Assembly: GCF_900019265.1 (NCBI RefSeq)
Contig: NZ_CYGX02000012.1
Coordinates: 1-64,000, forward strand
From: Paraburkholderia ribeironis
GTDB lineage: Bacteria > Pseudomonadota > Gammaproteobacteria > Burkholderiales > Burkholderiaceae
Length of the DNA stretch: 64,000 bases
Reading direction: 5' to 3'
Position 1 is the stretch's first letter. Each line of letters begins with the position of its first letter. The position numbers were made by a program, and so were the translations under genes. Shown here one piece after another: positions 45,847 through 55,464 of the stretch. The notes under the pieces are model-generated. The model was not told the origin of the DNA and searched no databases. It saw only the letters and a list, made by a program, of their open reading frames with translations.

Positions 45847-46584
45847 TCAGGCCCGCACGTGGATGCGATTGACGACGCCATCGATCGCATCCAGACACCA
45901 GGCGTCCTGCTCCACCAGCCGTCGTTCGGCTTCGGTCGCCACCCACCCCGCCAGCGTGATCCGATGGTTTTCCACATTAATCGTGATCTGTTCGGCACGC
46001 ACGCGCAGATCGCTTTCGAGCACCAGGTGCAGGGCATCGGAAATCTCGTCGTCGCCGTCCGCTTCGGCGGGCACCAGCTCCAGCAGGTTCACCACGTCGC
46101 GGCAGCCGCCGACCCACCACGCGATCACACTCGCGAGGCGCCGGTGAGAGAGGCTCGTCACTTGCCCGGTCAAGGTCGCCACACCATTGTCGACCGTCAC
46201 TTCGACGACGCCGCTGCCGTCGTTGCCCGCCGCGTCCATCGTGCCGCGCAGTACTTCGAGCTGGCCCTTGACGCGCGCACAGATCACGCAGTGGCGGAAC
46301 TCCACCGCCTGCGTGAGCCGTTCGCAGATACGCGTGCGCAACTCGCCATCACCGACTGGCGGGTTGGCGGTGACACGCAACTGATCGACCACACGCCGCC
46401 CCTCGCTGTGCGTCTGGGTCAGGTGAAGAAGGCGTTTCTTGGAGGCGACATCCGGCACCTCGCCCGCGACGGTCAACGCGTCGCCGTCAAAACTCATATG
46501 AATGGGATGATTATGGAGTTTCAGGTGTGATTCGCGCTCGAACGCCGCCATGACCCGCTTGAAGACCGTATCGCTGCGTTGCAT
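45847..46584 (-). CDS. BON-domain protein
   Basis: 245 residues with three BON-like modules: residues ~12-70 (LHNHPIHMSFDGDALTVAGEVPD), ~75-165 (VEVTVDNGVATLTGQVTS) and ~175-243 (ITINVENHRITLAGWVATEAE). BON domains usually bind membranes or carry lipoproteins. No signal peptide is visible, so the location is unclear. It follows the YbaK-type gene on the same strand, with a 9-bp GC hairpin (46613-46636) in the gap. Confidence 0.85.
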   Translation of the reverse strand: MQRSDTVFKRVMAAFERESHLKLHNHPIHMSFDGDALTVAGEVPDVASKKRLLHLTQTHSEGRRVVDQLRVTANPPVGDGELRTRICERLTQAVEFRHCVICARVKGQLEVLRGTMDAAGNDGSGVVEVTVDNGVATLTGQVTSLSHRRLASVIAWWVGGCRDVVNLLELVPAEADGDDEISDALHLVLESDLRVRAEQITINVENHRITLAGWVATEAERRLVEQDAWCLDAIDGVVNRIHVRA

Positions 46585-46612
46585 GATTTGCCTCGCGCAA
46601 AGCTTGGGTGAC

Positions 46613-46636
46613 GCAGCGCGGTTTATGCCGCGCTGC
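46613..46636 (-). terminator. GC hairpin between YbaK-type and BON genes
   Basis: GCAGCGCGG and CCGCGCTGC pair perfectly (9 bp, 6-nt loop). No T-tract follows on the minus strand, so termination would be weak or partial. Confidence 0.4.
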
Positions 46637-46666
46637 GCAACTTTTGCCGCATCAGGCGGGCGCCCA

Positions 46667-47155
46667 TCAGGAAGACGGCATACCCTGCATGCGACGCGCG
46701 AAGCGGGCCCGCTCGGCCCGGTCCATCAGATCGAGGAATTGATCCGTGCCCATGTGGATCAGTTCCTCATGGTCGCCGGCCTCGAAATAGACGTCCGGCT
46801 GGCGCGTGAGGCTTTCGTCGAGATAGGTTTGCATGCCATAGGCCGTGCATACGGGCGGAAGCGCACCCACGTTGCAGTCCTTGAACAGTTCCCGCAAATC
46901 GACCTCTTTGGCGAGCCAAAGCTGACGTCCGGTCTGCGCCCACAGCGACGACAGCCGTACCGCGTAGGTGGATGGCAGCACCGCCGCCACGTAGCCTTTC
47001 TCATCTTCGAGAAGAACCGTCTTGGCGAGGCGGTCGCCGGGAATATGGGCTGCCGCCGCGGTTTCGACGCTGGAATGGCTGAGCGGATGACGCACGATTT
47101 CGTACTGCGAGCCCTTGCTGCGCAGGCAGTCCTGGAGAGTGGCAGACATCGACAT
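46667..47155 (-). CDS. YbaK/EbsC-type aminoacyl-tRNA deacylase
   Basis: 162-residue protein of the YbaK/ProX editing superfamily, which hydrolyses mischarged aminoacyl-tRNAs. It has HPLSHSSVETAAAAHIPGDRLAKTVLLEDEKG near the N-terminus (key Lys in AKTVLLED), and GALPPVCTAYGMQTYLD, matching the conserved GxxPP active-site region. The ATG at 47155 follows AGGAGGTG at ideal spacing. It is divergently transcribed from the EF-G-like gene. Confidence 0.88.
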   Translation of the reverse strand: MSMSATLQDCLRSKGSQYEIVRHPLSHSSVETAAAAHIPGDRLAKTVLLEDEKGYVAAVLPSTYAVRLSSLWAQTGRQLWLAKEVDLRELFKDCNVGALPPVCTAYGMQTYLDESLTRQPDVYFEAGDHEELIHMGTDQFLDLMDRAERARFARRMQGMPSS

Positions 47156-47317
47156 GACGCACCTCCTATCGAAGGAAACGGAACATCGTTACGCAGAACC
47201 CTTTAAGAATAGGTCGCTTTCGCCGGCGCGTGAAAGACCTGCGGCCTGCTGGTGTTTGGCATGTCAGGCGGTTTTCGCCAATAATGAGCCCACATCCACT
47301 ACTGGACGAGGGCGGCC

Positions 47318-49366
47318 ATGCGTTACAACCCCGACGCCATCCGCACCATCGCCCTGGTCGGGCATGCCGGATGCGGCAAGACATCGCTTGCCGAAGCCCT
47401 GCTGCACCAGGGCGGCGTGTTACACGCGCCCGGCAGCGTGGAGCGCGGCACCACGGCGTGCGATTTCGACCCGCTCGAGCGCAAATATCATCACTCGCTG
47501 AATTCCGCCGTGGTCCACCTGCACTACCGCGATACGCGCATCTATCTGCTGGACACGCCCGGCTATCCGGACTTTGCGGGCCTGTCGGTCAGCGCCCTGC
47601 CCGCCGTCGAGACCGCCGCTATCGTCATCAATGCGCAGACCGGCATTGAAATGACCACTCGCCGCATGATGGCGTGGGCGGAGCAACGCAAGCTGTGCAG
47701 AATGATCATCGTGAACGGTATCGACGGCGAAAAAGTCGACCTTCCCGGGCTTCTCGCGCAAATCCAGGAGACCTTCGGCAAGCGATGCCTCCCCATCAAT
47801 CTGCCGGCGCAGGGCGGCCGCGAGGTCGTCGATTGCTTTTTCGAACCGGCCGGCGACGCCGATTTCCTGTCGGTTGCGGCTGCGCACAATGCGCTGGTCG
47901 ATCAGGTGATCGAGATCGATGCCGCCTTGATGGAGCTTTACCTCGAGCAAGGCGAGGCCATCGGCCCGGAGCAGTTGCACGAGCCTTTCGAACGGGCGTT
48001 GCGCGAGGGTCATCTGGTGCCGGTCTGCTTCACATCGGCGCTCAACGGGGCCGGCATCCAGCAATTGCTCGATGTGTTCGTCCGGCTCCTGCCCAATCCG
48101 ATGGAGGGCAACCCGCCGCTCTTCTACCGCGATGCCGGCGGCCGCCAGGAAGTCGTGCGCGCCGAACCGGATGCCGACAAGCACGTATTGGCCCATGCTT
48201 TCAAGATCGTCATGGACCCTTACATCGGCAGGATGGCGGTGTTTCGTATCCATCAAGGCACGGTCAGGCGCGATGGCCTGCTGTATATCGGCGACGGGCG
48301 CCAACCGTTCAAGGTCTCCCATCTGCTGATGCTGCAGGGCAAAGAGCACGTGGACATCCAGCAAGCCGGGCCAGGCGATATCTGCGCCACCGCCAAGGTC
48401 GACGAGATCGCCTTCGATGCCGTGCTGCATGACGCCCCCGAAGACGGCGACATCCATCTCACCCCGCTCGAATTCCCCACACCGATCTATGGTCTCGCGA
48501 TCGAGCCCGCTCGCCGCGGCAACGAGCAGCGGCTCTGGGAGATTCTGCAAAAGCTGAGCGCGGAAGACCCGTGCCTGCGTATCGAACATCCGGTCGGCAC
48601 CAATGAGACGGTGGTACGAGGCCTGGGCGAATTGCATCTGCGCCTCATGCTCGAGCGGCTAGCCGAGCAGTACAAGCTCGAGGTCGTGACACGGCCGCCG
48701 AAGATCGCCTATCGGGAAACCATCGACGCGAGAGCCGACGGGCATCATCGCCACAAGAAGCAAACCGGAGGCGCCGGGCAATTCGGCGAAGTGATGCTGC
48801 GCGTCGAGCCACTGCCGCGCGGCACGGGTTTCGAGTTCGTCGACGCGGTCAAGGGCGGCGCCATTCCCGGCCAGTTCATGCCCGCTGTGGAAAAGGGCGT
48901 GCGCCAGGTGATCGACAGCGGACCGCTTGCCGGCTTCCCGATGCAGGACGTGCGCGTGACCGTCTTCGACGGCAAGAGCCATTCAGTCGACTCCAAAGAA
49001 GTGGCATTCGTCTCCGCCGGGCGCAAGGCCTTCATCGACGCGGTGCTGAAAGCCCAGCCCATCCTGCTCGAGCCTGTCGTGGACATCGAGGTGATCGCGC
49101 CGGAAGCCGCGATGGGTGACATCATCGGCGACCTGTCGGCCAAGCGCGGCCAGGTGCATGGCACACGCACAGCTGCCGGCAACGCCGTGGTCGTCGTGGG
49201 GCAGGTGCCATTGTCCGAACTCAACGACTATCAGTCGCGTCTGAACGCCCTTGCTGGCGGACACGGCAGCTATAGCATCCAGGTCAGCCACTATGATCCG
49301 GTGCCCCCCGCGCAGCAGGAGCGGATGGCTTCGCAACACAAAAAACAGGGCGATGACTCGGCGTGA
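47318..49366 (+). CDS. EF-G-like translational GTPase
   Basis: 682 residues with all EF-G domains. G1 is GHAGCGKTS (residues 15-23) and G3 is DTPG. The G4 motif reads NGID in place of the usual NKxD, which weakens the case for normal guanine recognition. Domain IV contains KKQTGGAGQFGEV and VDAVKGGAIPGQFMPAVEKG. It belongs to the EF-G paralogue group that accompanies, and does not replace, housekeeping EF-G. It lacks str-operon neighbours, consistent with a secondary role. Confidence 0.9.
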   Translation: MRYNPDAIRTIALVGHAGCGKTSLAEALLHQGGVLHAPGSVERGTTACDFDPLERKYHHSLNSAVVHLHYRDTRIYLLDTPGYPDFAGLSVSALPAVETAAIVINAQTGIEMTTRRMMAWAEQRKLCRMIIVNGIDGEKVDLPGLLAQIQETFGKRCLPINLPAQGGREVVDCFFEPAGDADFLSVAAAHNALVDQVIEIDAALMELYLEQGEAIGPEQLHEPFERALREGHLVPVCFTSALNGAGIQQLLDVFVRLLPNPMEGNPPLFYRDAGGRQEVVRAEPDADKHVLAHAFKIVMDPYIGRMAVFRIHQGTVRRDGLLYIGDGRQPFKVSHLLMLQGKEHVDIQQAGPGDICATAKVDEIAFDAVLHDAPEDGDIHLTPLEFPTPIYGLAIEPARRGNEQRLWEILQKLSAEDPCLRIEHPVGTNETVVRGLGELHLRLMLERLAEQYKLEVVTRPPKIAYRETIDARADGHHRHKKQTGGAGQFGEVMLRVEPLPRGTGFEFVDAVKGGAIPGQFMPAVEKGVRQVIDSGPLAGFPMQDVRVTVFDGKSHSVDSKEVAFVSAGRKAFIDAVLKAQPILLEPVVDIEVIAPEAAMGDIIGDLSAKRGQVHGTRTAAGNAVVVVGQVPLSELNDYQSRLNALAGGHGSYSIQVSHYDPVPPAQQERMASQHKKQGDDSA

Positions 49367-49441
49367 TGAGCCGCATGCCGGTAGCAGCGCCAGGATCGAC
49401 TGTTATCGGCTCGCAATACATCCTGGGCCTGGGCGTATTCC

Positions 49442-51403
49442 ATGCACGCCAACGAAATCGTGTCCACGCATCCGGGTATGCCCGTGTTCCAGACGAACTG
49501 TGACGGGCACTCTTTCGGCAACGCGGCGATCGCTTTGAACTGGACCGTCAGGCATCAGCATCTGGCCGATTTCACCTTGACCGACCGCGTGCATGCGCGC
49601 ACGCTGCCGGTCACCGCGCCGTTTGCGCTATCGCTGGCCGACGGTCGCACACTCGGCATTGCCGATCTGAAGCTGCTCGCGCCGCTGCACGAAGAAGTCC
49701 TGACGGCCAATCCCAAGGCGTCCCGACTGGCCGAGCGGATCGCTGGCAGACGCGTACGTGCGATTCTCGGCGACGAACAGGGTCGCCTGCGGGTGGAGTG
49801 GAGCGTCGAACAACGCGAAGGCTCGCAGTACTTGCGCTTGCAAGTGACAATGACGGCGCTCAGCGAGGACCTGCACATCGCCACCGTTTCGCTGCTGCAA
49901 ACGCGGGCGTCGGGTGCGCAAACCTGCGGCGATTTCAAGGGAACGCCCGTGATCGCTGGCAATGTCTACCTCGGTTTCGAGTCTCCGCTGTCGGAAAGCC
50001 AGGTACGCGGCGACGCCGTCAGGTTCAATCTGTCGCGGGCCTTGCCATTGGAAAAGGGCAAGACCAGTGTCGTGTCGGCAGTGGCGGGTGTAGCGCGCGA
50101 CAGCCAGCTACGCCGCGATTTCGCGGCCTATCTCGAACGCGAACGAGCCCATCCGTACCGCCCGTTTCTGCACTACAACTGCTGGTACGACATCGGCTAC
50201 CTCACGCCGTACACGCAGCAGCAAGCGCTCGAACGCATCGAGGAGATCGGCCGCGAGTTGCACGACAGGCGCGGCGTACAACTCGACTCCTTCCTGTTCG
50301 ACGATGGTTGGGACGACTACAGCGGCAGTTGGCATTTCGGCAACGAATTTGCGCATGGATTCGTGCCGCTGCGCGACGCCGCCGCGCGATACGGTGCATC
50401 GCCGGGCGTCTGGCTATCGCCGTGGGGCGGCTATGGCCTGACGCGGCAGGAACGCGTGACGCGGGGCCGCGCCGCTGGATACGAGACCATCGACGATTGC
50501 TTCGCGCTGTGCGGGCCGAACTACTATCGACGCTTTCATGAGGCCGTGATGGAACTGCTCACGCAGCACGGCATCAATCAGTTCAAATTCGATGGTTTGG
50601 GCAACGCCGACAAGGTGGTTCCGGACAGCCGTTTCAGCAGCGACTGGGACGCCGCGATCCAGCTGATCGAGGACATCCGCGAGGCGAGGCCCGATATCTT
50701 CATCAACCTCACCGTCGGCACCTATCCATCGCCATTCTGGCTGCGCCACGCCGACTCGATCTGGCGCGGCGGCAAGGATGATGATCTGGACGGCGTCGGC
50801 AGCAACCGGGAACGCTGGATCACCTACCGCGACGCACAGACCTACCGCAACGTAGTAGTCAGGAGTCCATTGTTTCCGCTTAACTCGCTGATGCTTCACG
50901 GGATCATTTACGCACGGCACAACGATCGGTTGAACACCGCCCAGGGTCAGGACTTTGCACATGAAGTGCACTCGTATTTCGGCAGTGGCGCACAACTGCA
51001 GGAGCTGTACATCACGCCGCCGCTGCTGAGCGCCGGCGACTGGGATGTTCTCGCCGAGTCTGCCAGATGGGCCCGCGCGAACGCCGACGTGCTGCGCGAC
51101 AGCCACTGGATTGGCGGTGCGCCGGATGAACTCGATGTATACGGCTGGGCAGCATGGTCGCCGGTCAAGGCGATCATCACGCTGCGCAACCCCGACAGCC
51201 GCACGAAGCACTTCGTGCTCGATTTGCGGCGGCAACTGGAGTTGCCGGCCGGCGCGGCGCGGCGGTTCCAGACGCGCAGTTCATGGCCCGGCCATGCCTC
51301 GCATTTTCCGCCGTTGCTGGAGGCGGACCGGCCACACACTATTGCACTCGCACCGTTCGAAGTCCTTACCTTGGAACTGATCCCGGCCGGTGACGCGGCG
51401 TAA
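49442..51403 (+). CDS. GH36-like alpha-galactosidase
   Basis: 653-residue glycoside hydrolase of clan D. The catalytic barrel spans about residues 235-560. A candidate nucleophile Asp is in INQFKFDGLGN, with the acidic FLFDDGWDDYSGSW earlier in the barrel and a WRGGKDDD segment later. A beta-sandwich N-terminal domain and a C-terminal sandwich flank it. No signal peptide is visible, so it is probably cytoplasmic. It is convergent with a GH35 beta-galactosidase, suggesting use of galactosides, though no sugar transporter is nearby. Confidence 0.83.
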   Translation: MHANEIVSTHPGMPVFQTNCDGHSFGNAAIALNWTVRHQHLADFTLTDRVHARTLPVTAPFALSLADGRTLGIADLKLLAPLHEEVLTANPKASRLAERIAGRRVRAILGDEQGRLRVEWSVEQREGSQYLRLQVTMTALSEDLHIATVSLLQTRASGAQTCGDFKGTPVIAGNVYLGFESPLSESQVRGDAVRFNLSRALPLEKGKTSVVSAVAGVARDSQLRRDFAAYLERERAHPYRPFLHYNCWYDIGYLTPYTQQQALERIEEIGRELHDRRGVQLDSFLFDDGWDDYSGSWHFGNEFAHGFVPLRDAAARYGASPGVWLSPWGGYGLTRQERVTRGRAAGYETIDDCFALCGPNYYRRFHEAVMELLTQHGINQFKFDGLGNADKVVPDSRFSSDWDAAIQLIEDIREARPDIFINLTVGTYPSPFWLRHADSIWRGGKDDDLDGVGSNRERWITYRDAQTYRNVVVRSPLFPLNSLMLHGIIYARHNDRLNTAQGQDFAHEVHSYFGSGAQLQELYITPPLLSAGDWDVLAESARWARANADVLRDSHWIGGAPDELDVYGWAAWSPVKAIITLRNPDSRTKHFVLDLRRQLELPAGAARRFQTRSSWPGHASHFPPLLEADRPHTIALAPFEVLTLELIPAGDAA

Positions 51404-51447
51404 AACGGGCTGCTCGTGGATGTCCGGCGTGGGCCTCGGTGCACTCT

Positions 51448-53337
51448 CTACGATAGCGTGCGCGCCAGTTCGACCGGTCCCGCTTCCAACTGATGCAGAT
51501 CGAAGATGATGACCTCATTGTCACCCGGCCTCAGCCACGGAGCAGGACAATACAGGCGCTTTTGCGGACCGATATTCCAGTAGCGGCCCAGGTTATGTCC
51601 GTTGACCCAGACCACGCCTTTGGTCCAGTTACTCATGTCGAGATAGGTATCGCCGATCGTATCGAGCGGCAAAATTGCCTTGAAGAACAGTCCGGCCTTG
51701 CGGGGATTCGTGCAGACGGCGCGCAAGTTCGCGATGAACGCGGTATCCATCGGCAGCGGGAAGACTTCCCAATTGGTGAGCGTGTTGCTCGAACCTTGCG
51801 CATCCTGCAGCGTGACCGGTTCGACAATGCCTTTGCGGTCGATCATCGGGTAGCCATAATTGACACGCCCCATGCCCTCGACAAGGATATCCAACAACAC
51901 CTCACTATGCGTCGACGACGACACAGGCGGAACGGTCAACGGCGCGTGGTGCGTGACATTCAGCGGCCGCGCGCAGTGCTCCGGCACCAACGCTCGCGAT
52001 ACGCCTCCCACGTATTGCTCGCCGACGAAAACGGTCGCGTAATCGTGGACGTTCCTGAGATCCAGCACACCACCGCGATAGCCGTGCAGTTTCGTGCGAT
52101 ACAGCGCGAAACCGAACGCCTGGCCGTACCGTTCGAACGGCAGCGGGTCGACGGTCTGCGCGATCGGGAGCGCGGCAGGCAGGTTATCCCAGATGGATGC
52201 GTAGCGTTCAGGCATCAAGGCCTGCCCTCCTTCGCGACTGATCGTCGGGACGGGGTCGGGTATATCCGGCAACCGCGTCGAGAGATAGCGCGCAATGACG
52301 CGGCGGTACTGCATGTATCTCGACGTCGCCACGCCCTGCTCGCTGATGGGCGCCGCGTAATCGTAGCTGGTAATGTCGGGCTGATATTCGCCTGAAGCGG
52401 CATCCACGTTGGCGCCCGCATAGAAGCCAAAGCTCGTGCCGCCGTGAATGACATAGAGGTTGAAGGACAGCTTCTGTTGCATGAGCGCGTCCAGCGTGAT
52501 GGAGAGATCAACTGACGACCCTTTGAAGGTTTCGTCGCCCCAATGGGTGAGCCACCCGGGGTACACTTCACCCGCCATCGCCGGTACCGCCGGAAATTCG
52601 CGCCGGACGGCCGCGATTTGCTCTGCATCGCCGTTGCTCAACGCAATCGCTCCACCAGTGACGTTCGTGCGATTCTGTTCAAGCTGCCTGATGCCATCTT
52701 CGGTATAGAACGGCCCCTGTATCCCTGCGTGAAGCCAGAGCTGCCGTATCTCTTCGAGGTAAGGCGGGTTGCTGGCGTACGAGCCGAATTCATTCTCGAT
52801 CTGGATCATCAGGATCGGCCCACCGTTATTCGCCAGCAGTGGTTCGATGCGTGGGCTCAGTTCCCCGATGTAACGAGCGACCGCCGACATGTAGCGAGGA
52901 TCGGTAGCGGAGTCGGTCCTGAGCTGGATGTCCGGATAGCTCAACAGGTACGCCGGAATGCCGCCCAGGTCCCATTCACCGCAGATATAGGGGCCCGGCC
53001 GCAGCAAGACCCACATCGCCTCCCGCTGGCAGAGTCGAATGAATGCTTCGATGTCGCGGTTTCCCGTGCGGAAATCGAAAGTGCCTGGACTCGTTTCGTG
53101 GTAATTCCACATGACGTAGAGGGCGATGCAATTCATCCCCATCGCTTTGGCCATCAGGATGCGATGCTGCCAGTACTCGGCGGGGATGCGGCAGGGATGC
53201 ATCTCCCCGCTGCGAATCTGGAAAGGCTCGCCGTCGAGCAGGAAGCTGGCGCCCTCCTGGCTGAAGGAAAAGACATGGCCGCTTCTGACTGTCTGGGCCG
53301 GGATGTCGGCTGCGGATGTTTCGCTGTGGGTGGGCAT
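51448..53337 (-). CDS. GH35 beta-galactosidase
   Basis: 629 residues. The GH35 barrel is in the N-terminal 360 residues: FQIRSGEMHPCRIPAEYW, the acid/base Glu in MIQIENEFGSY, and the nucleophile Glu in AGEVYPGWLTHWG. C-terminal jelly-roll domains include GVVWVNGHNLGRYWNIGPQ, typical of the family. No signal peptide is visible. The start at 53337 follows AGGAGGTCTC. Convergent with the GH36-like gene with only 44 bp between stops. Confidence 0.93.
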   Translation of the reverse strand: MPTHSETSAADIPAQTVRSGHVFSFSQEGASFLLDGEPFQIRSGEMHPCRIPAEYWQHRILMAKAMGMNCIALYVMWNYHETSPGTFDFRTGNRDIEAFIRLCQREAMWVLLRPGPYICGEWDLGGIPAYLLSYPDIQLRTDSATDPRYMSAVARYIGELSPRIEPLLANNGGPILMIQIENEFGSYASNPPYLEEIRQLWLHAGIQGPFYTEDGIRQLEQNRTNVTGGAIALSNGDAEQIAAVRREFPAVPAMAGEVYPGWLTHWGDETFKGSSVDLSITLDALMQQKLSFNLYVIHGGTSFGFYAGANVDAASGEYQPDITSYDYAAPISEQGVATSRYMQYRRVIARYLSTRLPDIPDPVPTISREGGQALMPERYASIWDNLPAALPIAQTVDPLPFERYGQAFGFALYRTKLHGYRGGVLDLRNVHDYATVFVGEQYVGGVSRALVPEHCARPLNVTHHAPLTVPPVSSSTHSEVLLDILVEGMGRVNYGYPMIDRKGIVEPVTLQDAQGSSNTLTNWEVFPLPMDTAFIANLRAVCTNPRKAGLFFKAILPLDTIGDTYLDMSNWTKGVVWVNGHNLGRYWNIGPQKRLYCPAPWLRPGDNEVIIFDLHQLEAGPVELARTLS

Positions 53338-53675
53338 GAGACCTCCTCGAAGCTTGCGAGCGTGGCGCAGAAGTTACCACGTCGCCTTGCGCGGCGCCGA
53401 AAAGCAGCGAAGTCGCGGCCGCGAACCCAATACCGCGATATGGCCGCAATGTCAGTTGACCCGCGCGTGTGCGAATGCCCGCACACCATCCGTACCATCG
53501 CTCGGACGGATTGTTCCTGCCGTCTGGCTCGACCTCCTTTGGACCTGCTCACCGCTGACTCCCAGGCACGCAAGTTGCGAAGGACCAAGGCGTCGTACGA
53601 ACGGCAAGACATCGTCGACGCGGCCTTCCGCGCGACGCAATAACGACGTCCGCGAGCAGCAACCATCTTGCATGG
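53338..53675. other. Gene-poor stretch upstream of the GH35 gene
   Basis: About 340 bp. A 64-codon plus-strand frame (53449-53643) has no recognisable family and no clear ribosome binding site. The GH35 ribosome binding site and promoter must lie at the left end, but I could not assign promoter boxes. Confidence 0.4.
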
Positions 53676-53709
53676 GACCAGAGTAGGCGCTAAAGCGCCA
53701 ACTCTGGTC
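53676..53709 (+). promoter_or_regulatory. Long hairpin in the leader of the ParB-like gene
   Basis: GACCAGAGTAGGCGC (53676-53690) and GCGCCAACTCTGGTC (53695-53709) pair with a single A-A mismatch around TAAA. It ends 16 bp before the ATG at 53726. The form resembles a REP-like palindrome or a 5' regulatory hairpin. No T-tract follows. Confidence 0.6.
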
Positions 53710-53725
53710 GACACAGGAGACAGGC

Positions 53726-53986
53726 ATGATCACGCTAAAAATCGAACAGCTGCGTCCCACCCAGATGACCCACGGTGCGCGGGAGGTGCGCGCGAAGACC
53801 GAGCATTACACCGCACTGAGTGGTCACGACCTGGAGATGGCTATCGTTGAGAAGCCAATACCCATCGTCTACGGTCCCGACGACACCCACTTTGCAATCG
53901 ATCATCATCACGTGGCCGCCGCGCTCTGGCACGCGAATATCAAGTCGGTTCCGGTCGTGCTCGTCAGGGCGCTTCGTTGCGCCTGA
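53726..53986 (+). CDS. ParB-like nuclease-family fragment
   Basis: 86 residues resembling the N-terminal half of ParBc_2-type proteins. The visible pattern is LRPTQMTHGAREVRAKTEHY, then VYGPDDTHFAIDHHHVAAALW with the family DxHHxxxAL core, and VPVVLVRALRC just before the stop. Full-length relatives are about twice as long, so this looks truncated, or a minimal single-domain form. It has a plausible ribosome binding site (ACAGGAGACAGGC). No link to chromosome partitioning is implied by its position. Confidence 0.6.
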   Translation: MITLKIEQLRPTQMTHGAREVRAKTEHYTALSGHDLEMAIVEKPIPIVYGPDDTHFAIDHHHVAAALWHANIKSVPVVLVRALRCA

Positions 53987-54104
53987 CGATTTCGCCGGTA
54001 AGCGACCAGCGGTCGTGGTCCCGCGTGACTAGCAGGAGCCTTCCAGCGAAATCTGCTGGGGCTTCGATGACTGATTGCCGTTGATATGGGAAAGGAGTGG
54101 CCAC

Positions 54105-55400
54105 GTGTCCGACAACGAAAAGCTCGATCCCGAACTCGCAGTCACCGATCGCAATGAGCGCTCGTGGCTGTCCCGGCTTGGACCCGGGCTGGTTACAGGC
54201 GCCGCAGACGACGACCCGAGCGGCATCGGCACTTATTCGCAGGCTGGCGCGCAATTCGGCTTCACGCTTTTGTGGACGCTGCTGCTAACGTATCCCCTGA
54301 TGGTCGCCATCCAGATGATCAGCGCGCGCATCGGACGCGTCACGGGTAAAGGCCTCGGCTCCAACATGCGCATGTTCGGACCGAGATGGCTGGTCATCGT
54401 ACTGGTCCTGCTCCTTGCCGTTGCGAACACCATCAACATTGCAGCAGACCTCGCCGCGATGGGCGCGGCGATCCATCTCCTCGTGCGGGGCCCGCAAAAG
54501 CTGTATGTCGTCGCCTTCGGCGTGCTTTCGACGATCTTCCAGATATGCGTGCCCTACGACAGCTATGCGCGCTTTCTCAGATGGCTGACCCTCGTGCTAT
54601 TTGCGTACGTCGCGGTAGCCTTTGTGGTGCCGGTTGACTGGGCCCAGGTCGGACTTTCCGTGATCCGGCCGCGCCCGCAGCTGTCGGGCGACTATCTCAC
54701 CATGGTCGTCGCTGTTTTCGGCACGACAATCAGCCCGTATCTGTTCTTCTGGCAAGCTTCGCAGGAAGTCGAGGAACTTCGGTCGAAGCCCGGCGAGCGC
54801 CCGCTCAAGTGGCTCTCGTCCTTGAGGGCGTACCGGCAAATCGACAGGATTACCGCCGACACGTGGATCGGGATGGGGGTTTCGAATGGCGTGGGGTTTT
54901 TTATCATGCTAACGGCTGCCGCGACGCTGCATGCACAGCACACCGCGATCCATACTTCCGCCGACGCGGCAAAGGCGCTCGCGCCCATCGCGGGCCAGCT
55001 GGCTTCGCTCGTGTTTGCGGCCGGCATCGTGGGAACGGGGTTGCTTGCGCTGCCGGTTCTGGCCGGATCCGCGGCGTACGGCGCGGCGGGTGCGTTCCAA
55101 TGGCGCAGCAGTCTTGCGCTGCGCTTGAGGCTCGCCCGCCAGTTTTACTCGGTCATCGCTGCGGCGACCATCGGCGGGGTGGCGATAACCTTCTTCAACC
55201 TGGACCCTGTCAAGGCGCTTTACTGGAGCGCTGTCATCAACGGGCTGGCTGCCGTACCGGTCATGATCGTCGTCATGCTGATGGGAACAAGTCGTCGCCT
55301 GATGGGAAAATTTGCAGTAGCGGGGCTGTTGCGAATCGGGGGCTGGCTCGCAACAGCCGTGATGGCTATCGCGGCCGTCGCCATGTTTTTTCCGTGGTAG
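54105..55400 (+). CDS. Nramp-related divalent-cation transporter
   Basis: 431 residues, 11 or so membrane segments. The first segment begins GLVTGAADDDPSGIGTYSQAG, where classical Nramps have DPGN, and segment 6 reads TISPYLFFWQASQEVEE in place of the MPHN-type metal site. These changes put it in the wide Nramp-like clade whose metal preference is unsettled (Mg, Mn or others). The GTG at 54105 follows AAAGGAGTGG. The adjacent genes give no clue to the substrate. Confidence 0.85.
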   Translation: MSDNEKLDPELAVTDRNERSWLSRLGPGLVTGAADDDPSGIGTYSQAGAQFGFTLLWTLLLTYPLMVAIQMISARIGRVTGKGLGSNMRMFGPRWLVIVLVLLLAVANTINIAADLAAMGAAIHLLVRGPQKLYVVAFGVLSTIFQICVPYDSYARFLRWLTLVLFAYVAVAFVVPVDWAQVGLSVIRPRPQLSGDYLTMVVAVFGTTISPYLFFWQASQEVEELRSKPGERPLKWLSSLRAYRQIDRITADTWIGMGVSNGVGFFIMLTAAATLHAQHTAIHTSADAAKALAPIAGQLASLVFAAGIVGTGLLALPVLAGSAAYGAAGAFQWRSSLALRLRLARQFYSVIAAATIGGVAITFFNLDPVKALYWSAVINGLAAVPVMIVVMLMGTSRRLMGKFAVAGLLRIGGWLATAVMAIAAVAMFFPW

Positions 55401-55464
55401 GTGGGCGGGCGCGAACAATGGAAAAGCCTTCGAGCACGGCCCGGTTAGCGCGCGTTATGAGTAC

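Noticed and set aside
53449..53643. A 64-codon plus-strand gene
   Set aside because: No recognised family, no ribosome binding site, and composition like antisense noise.
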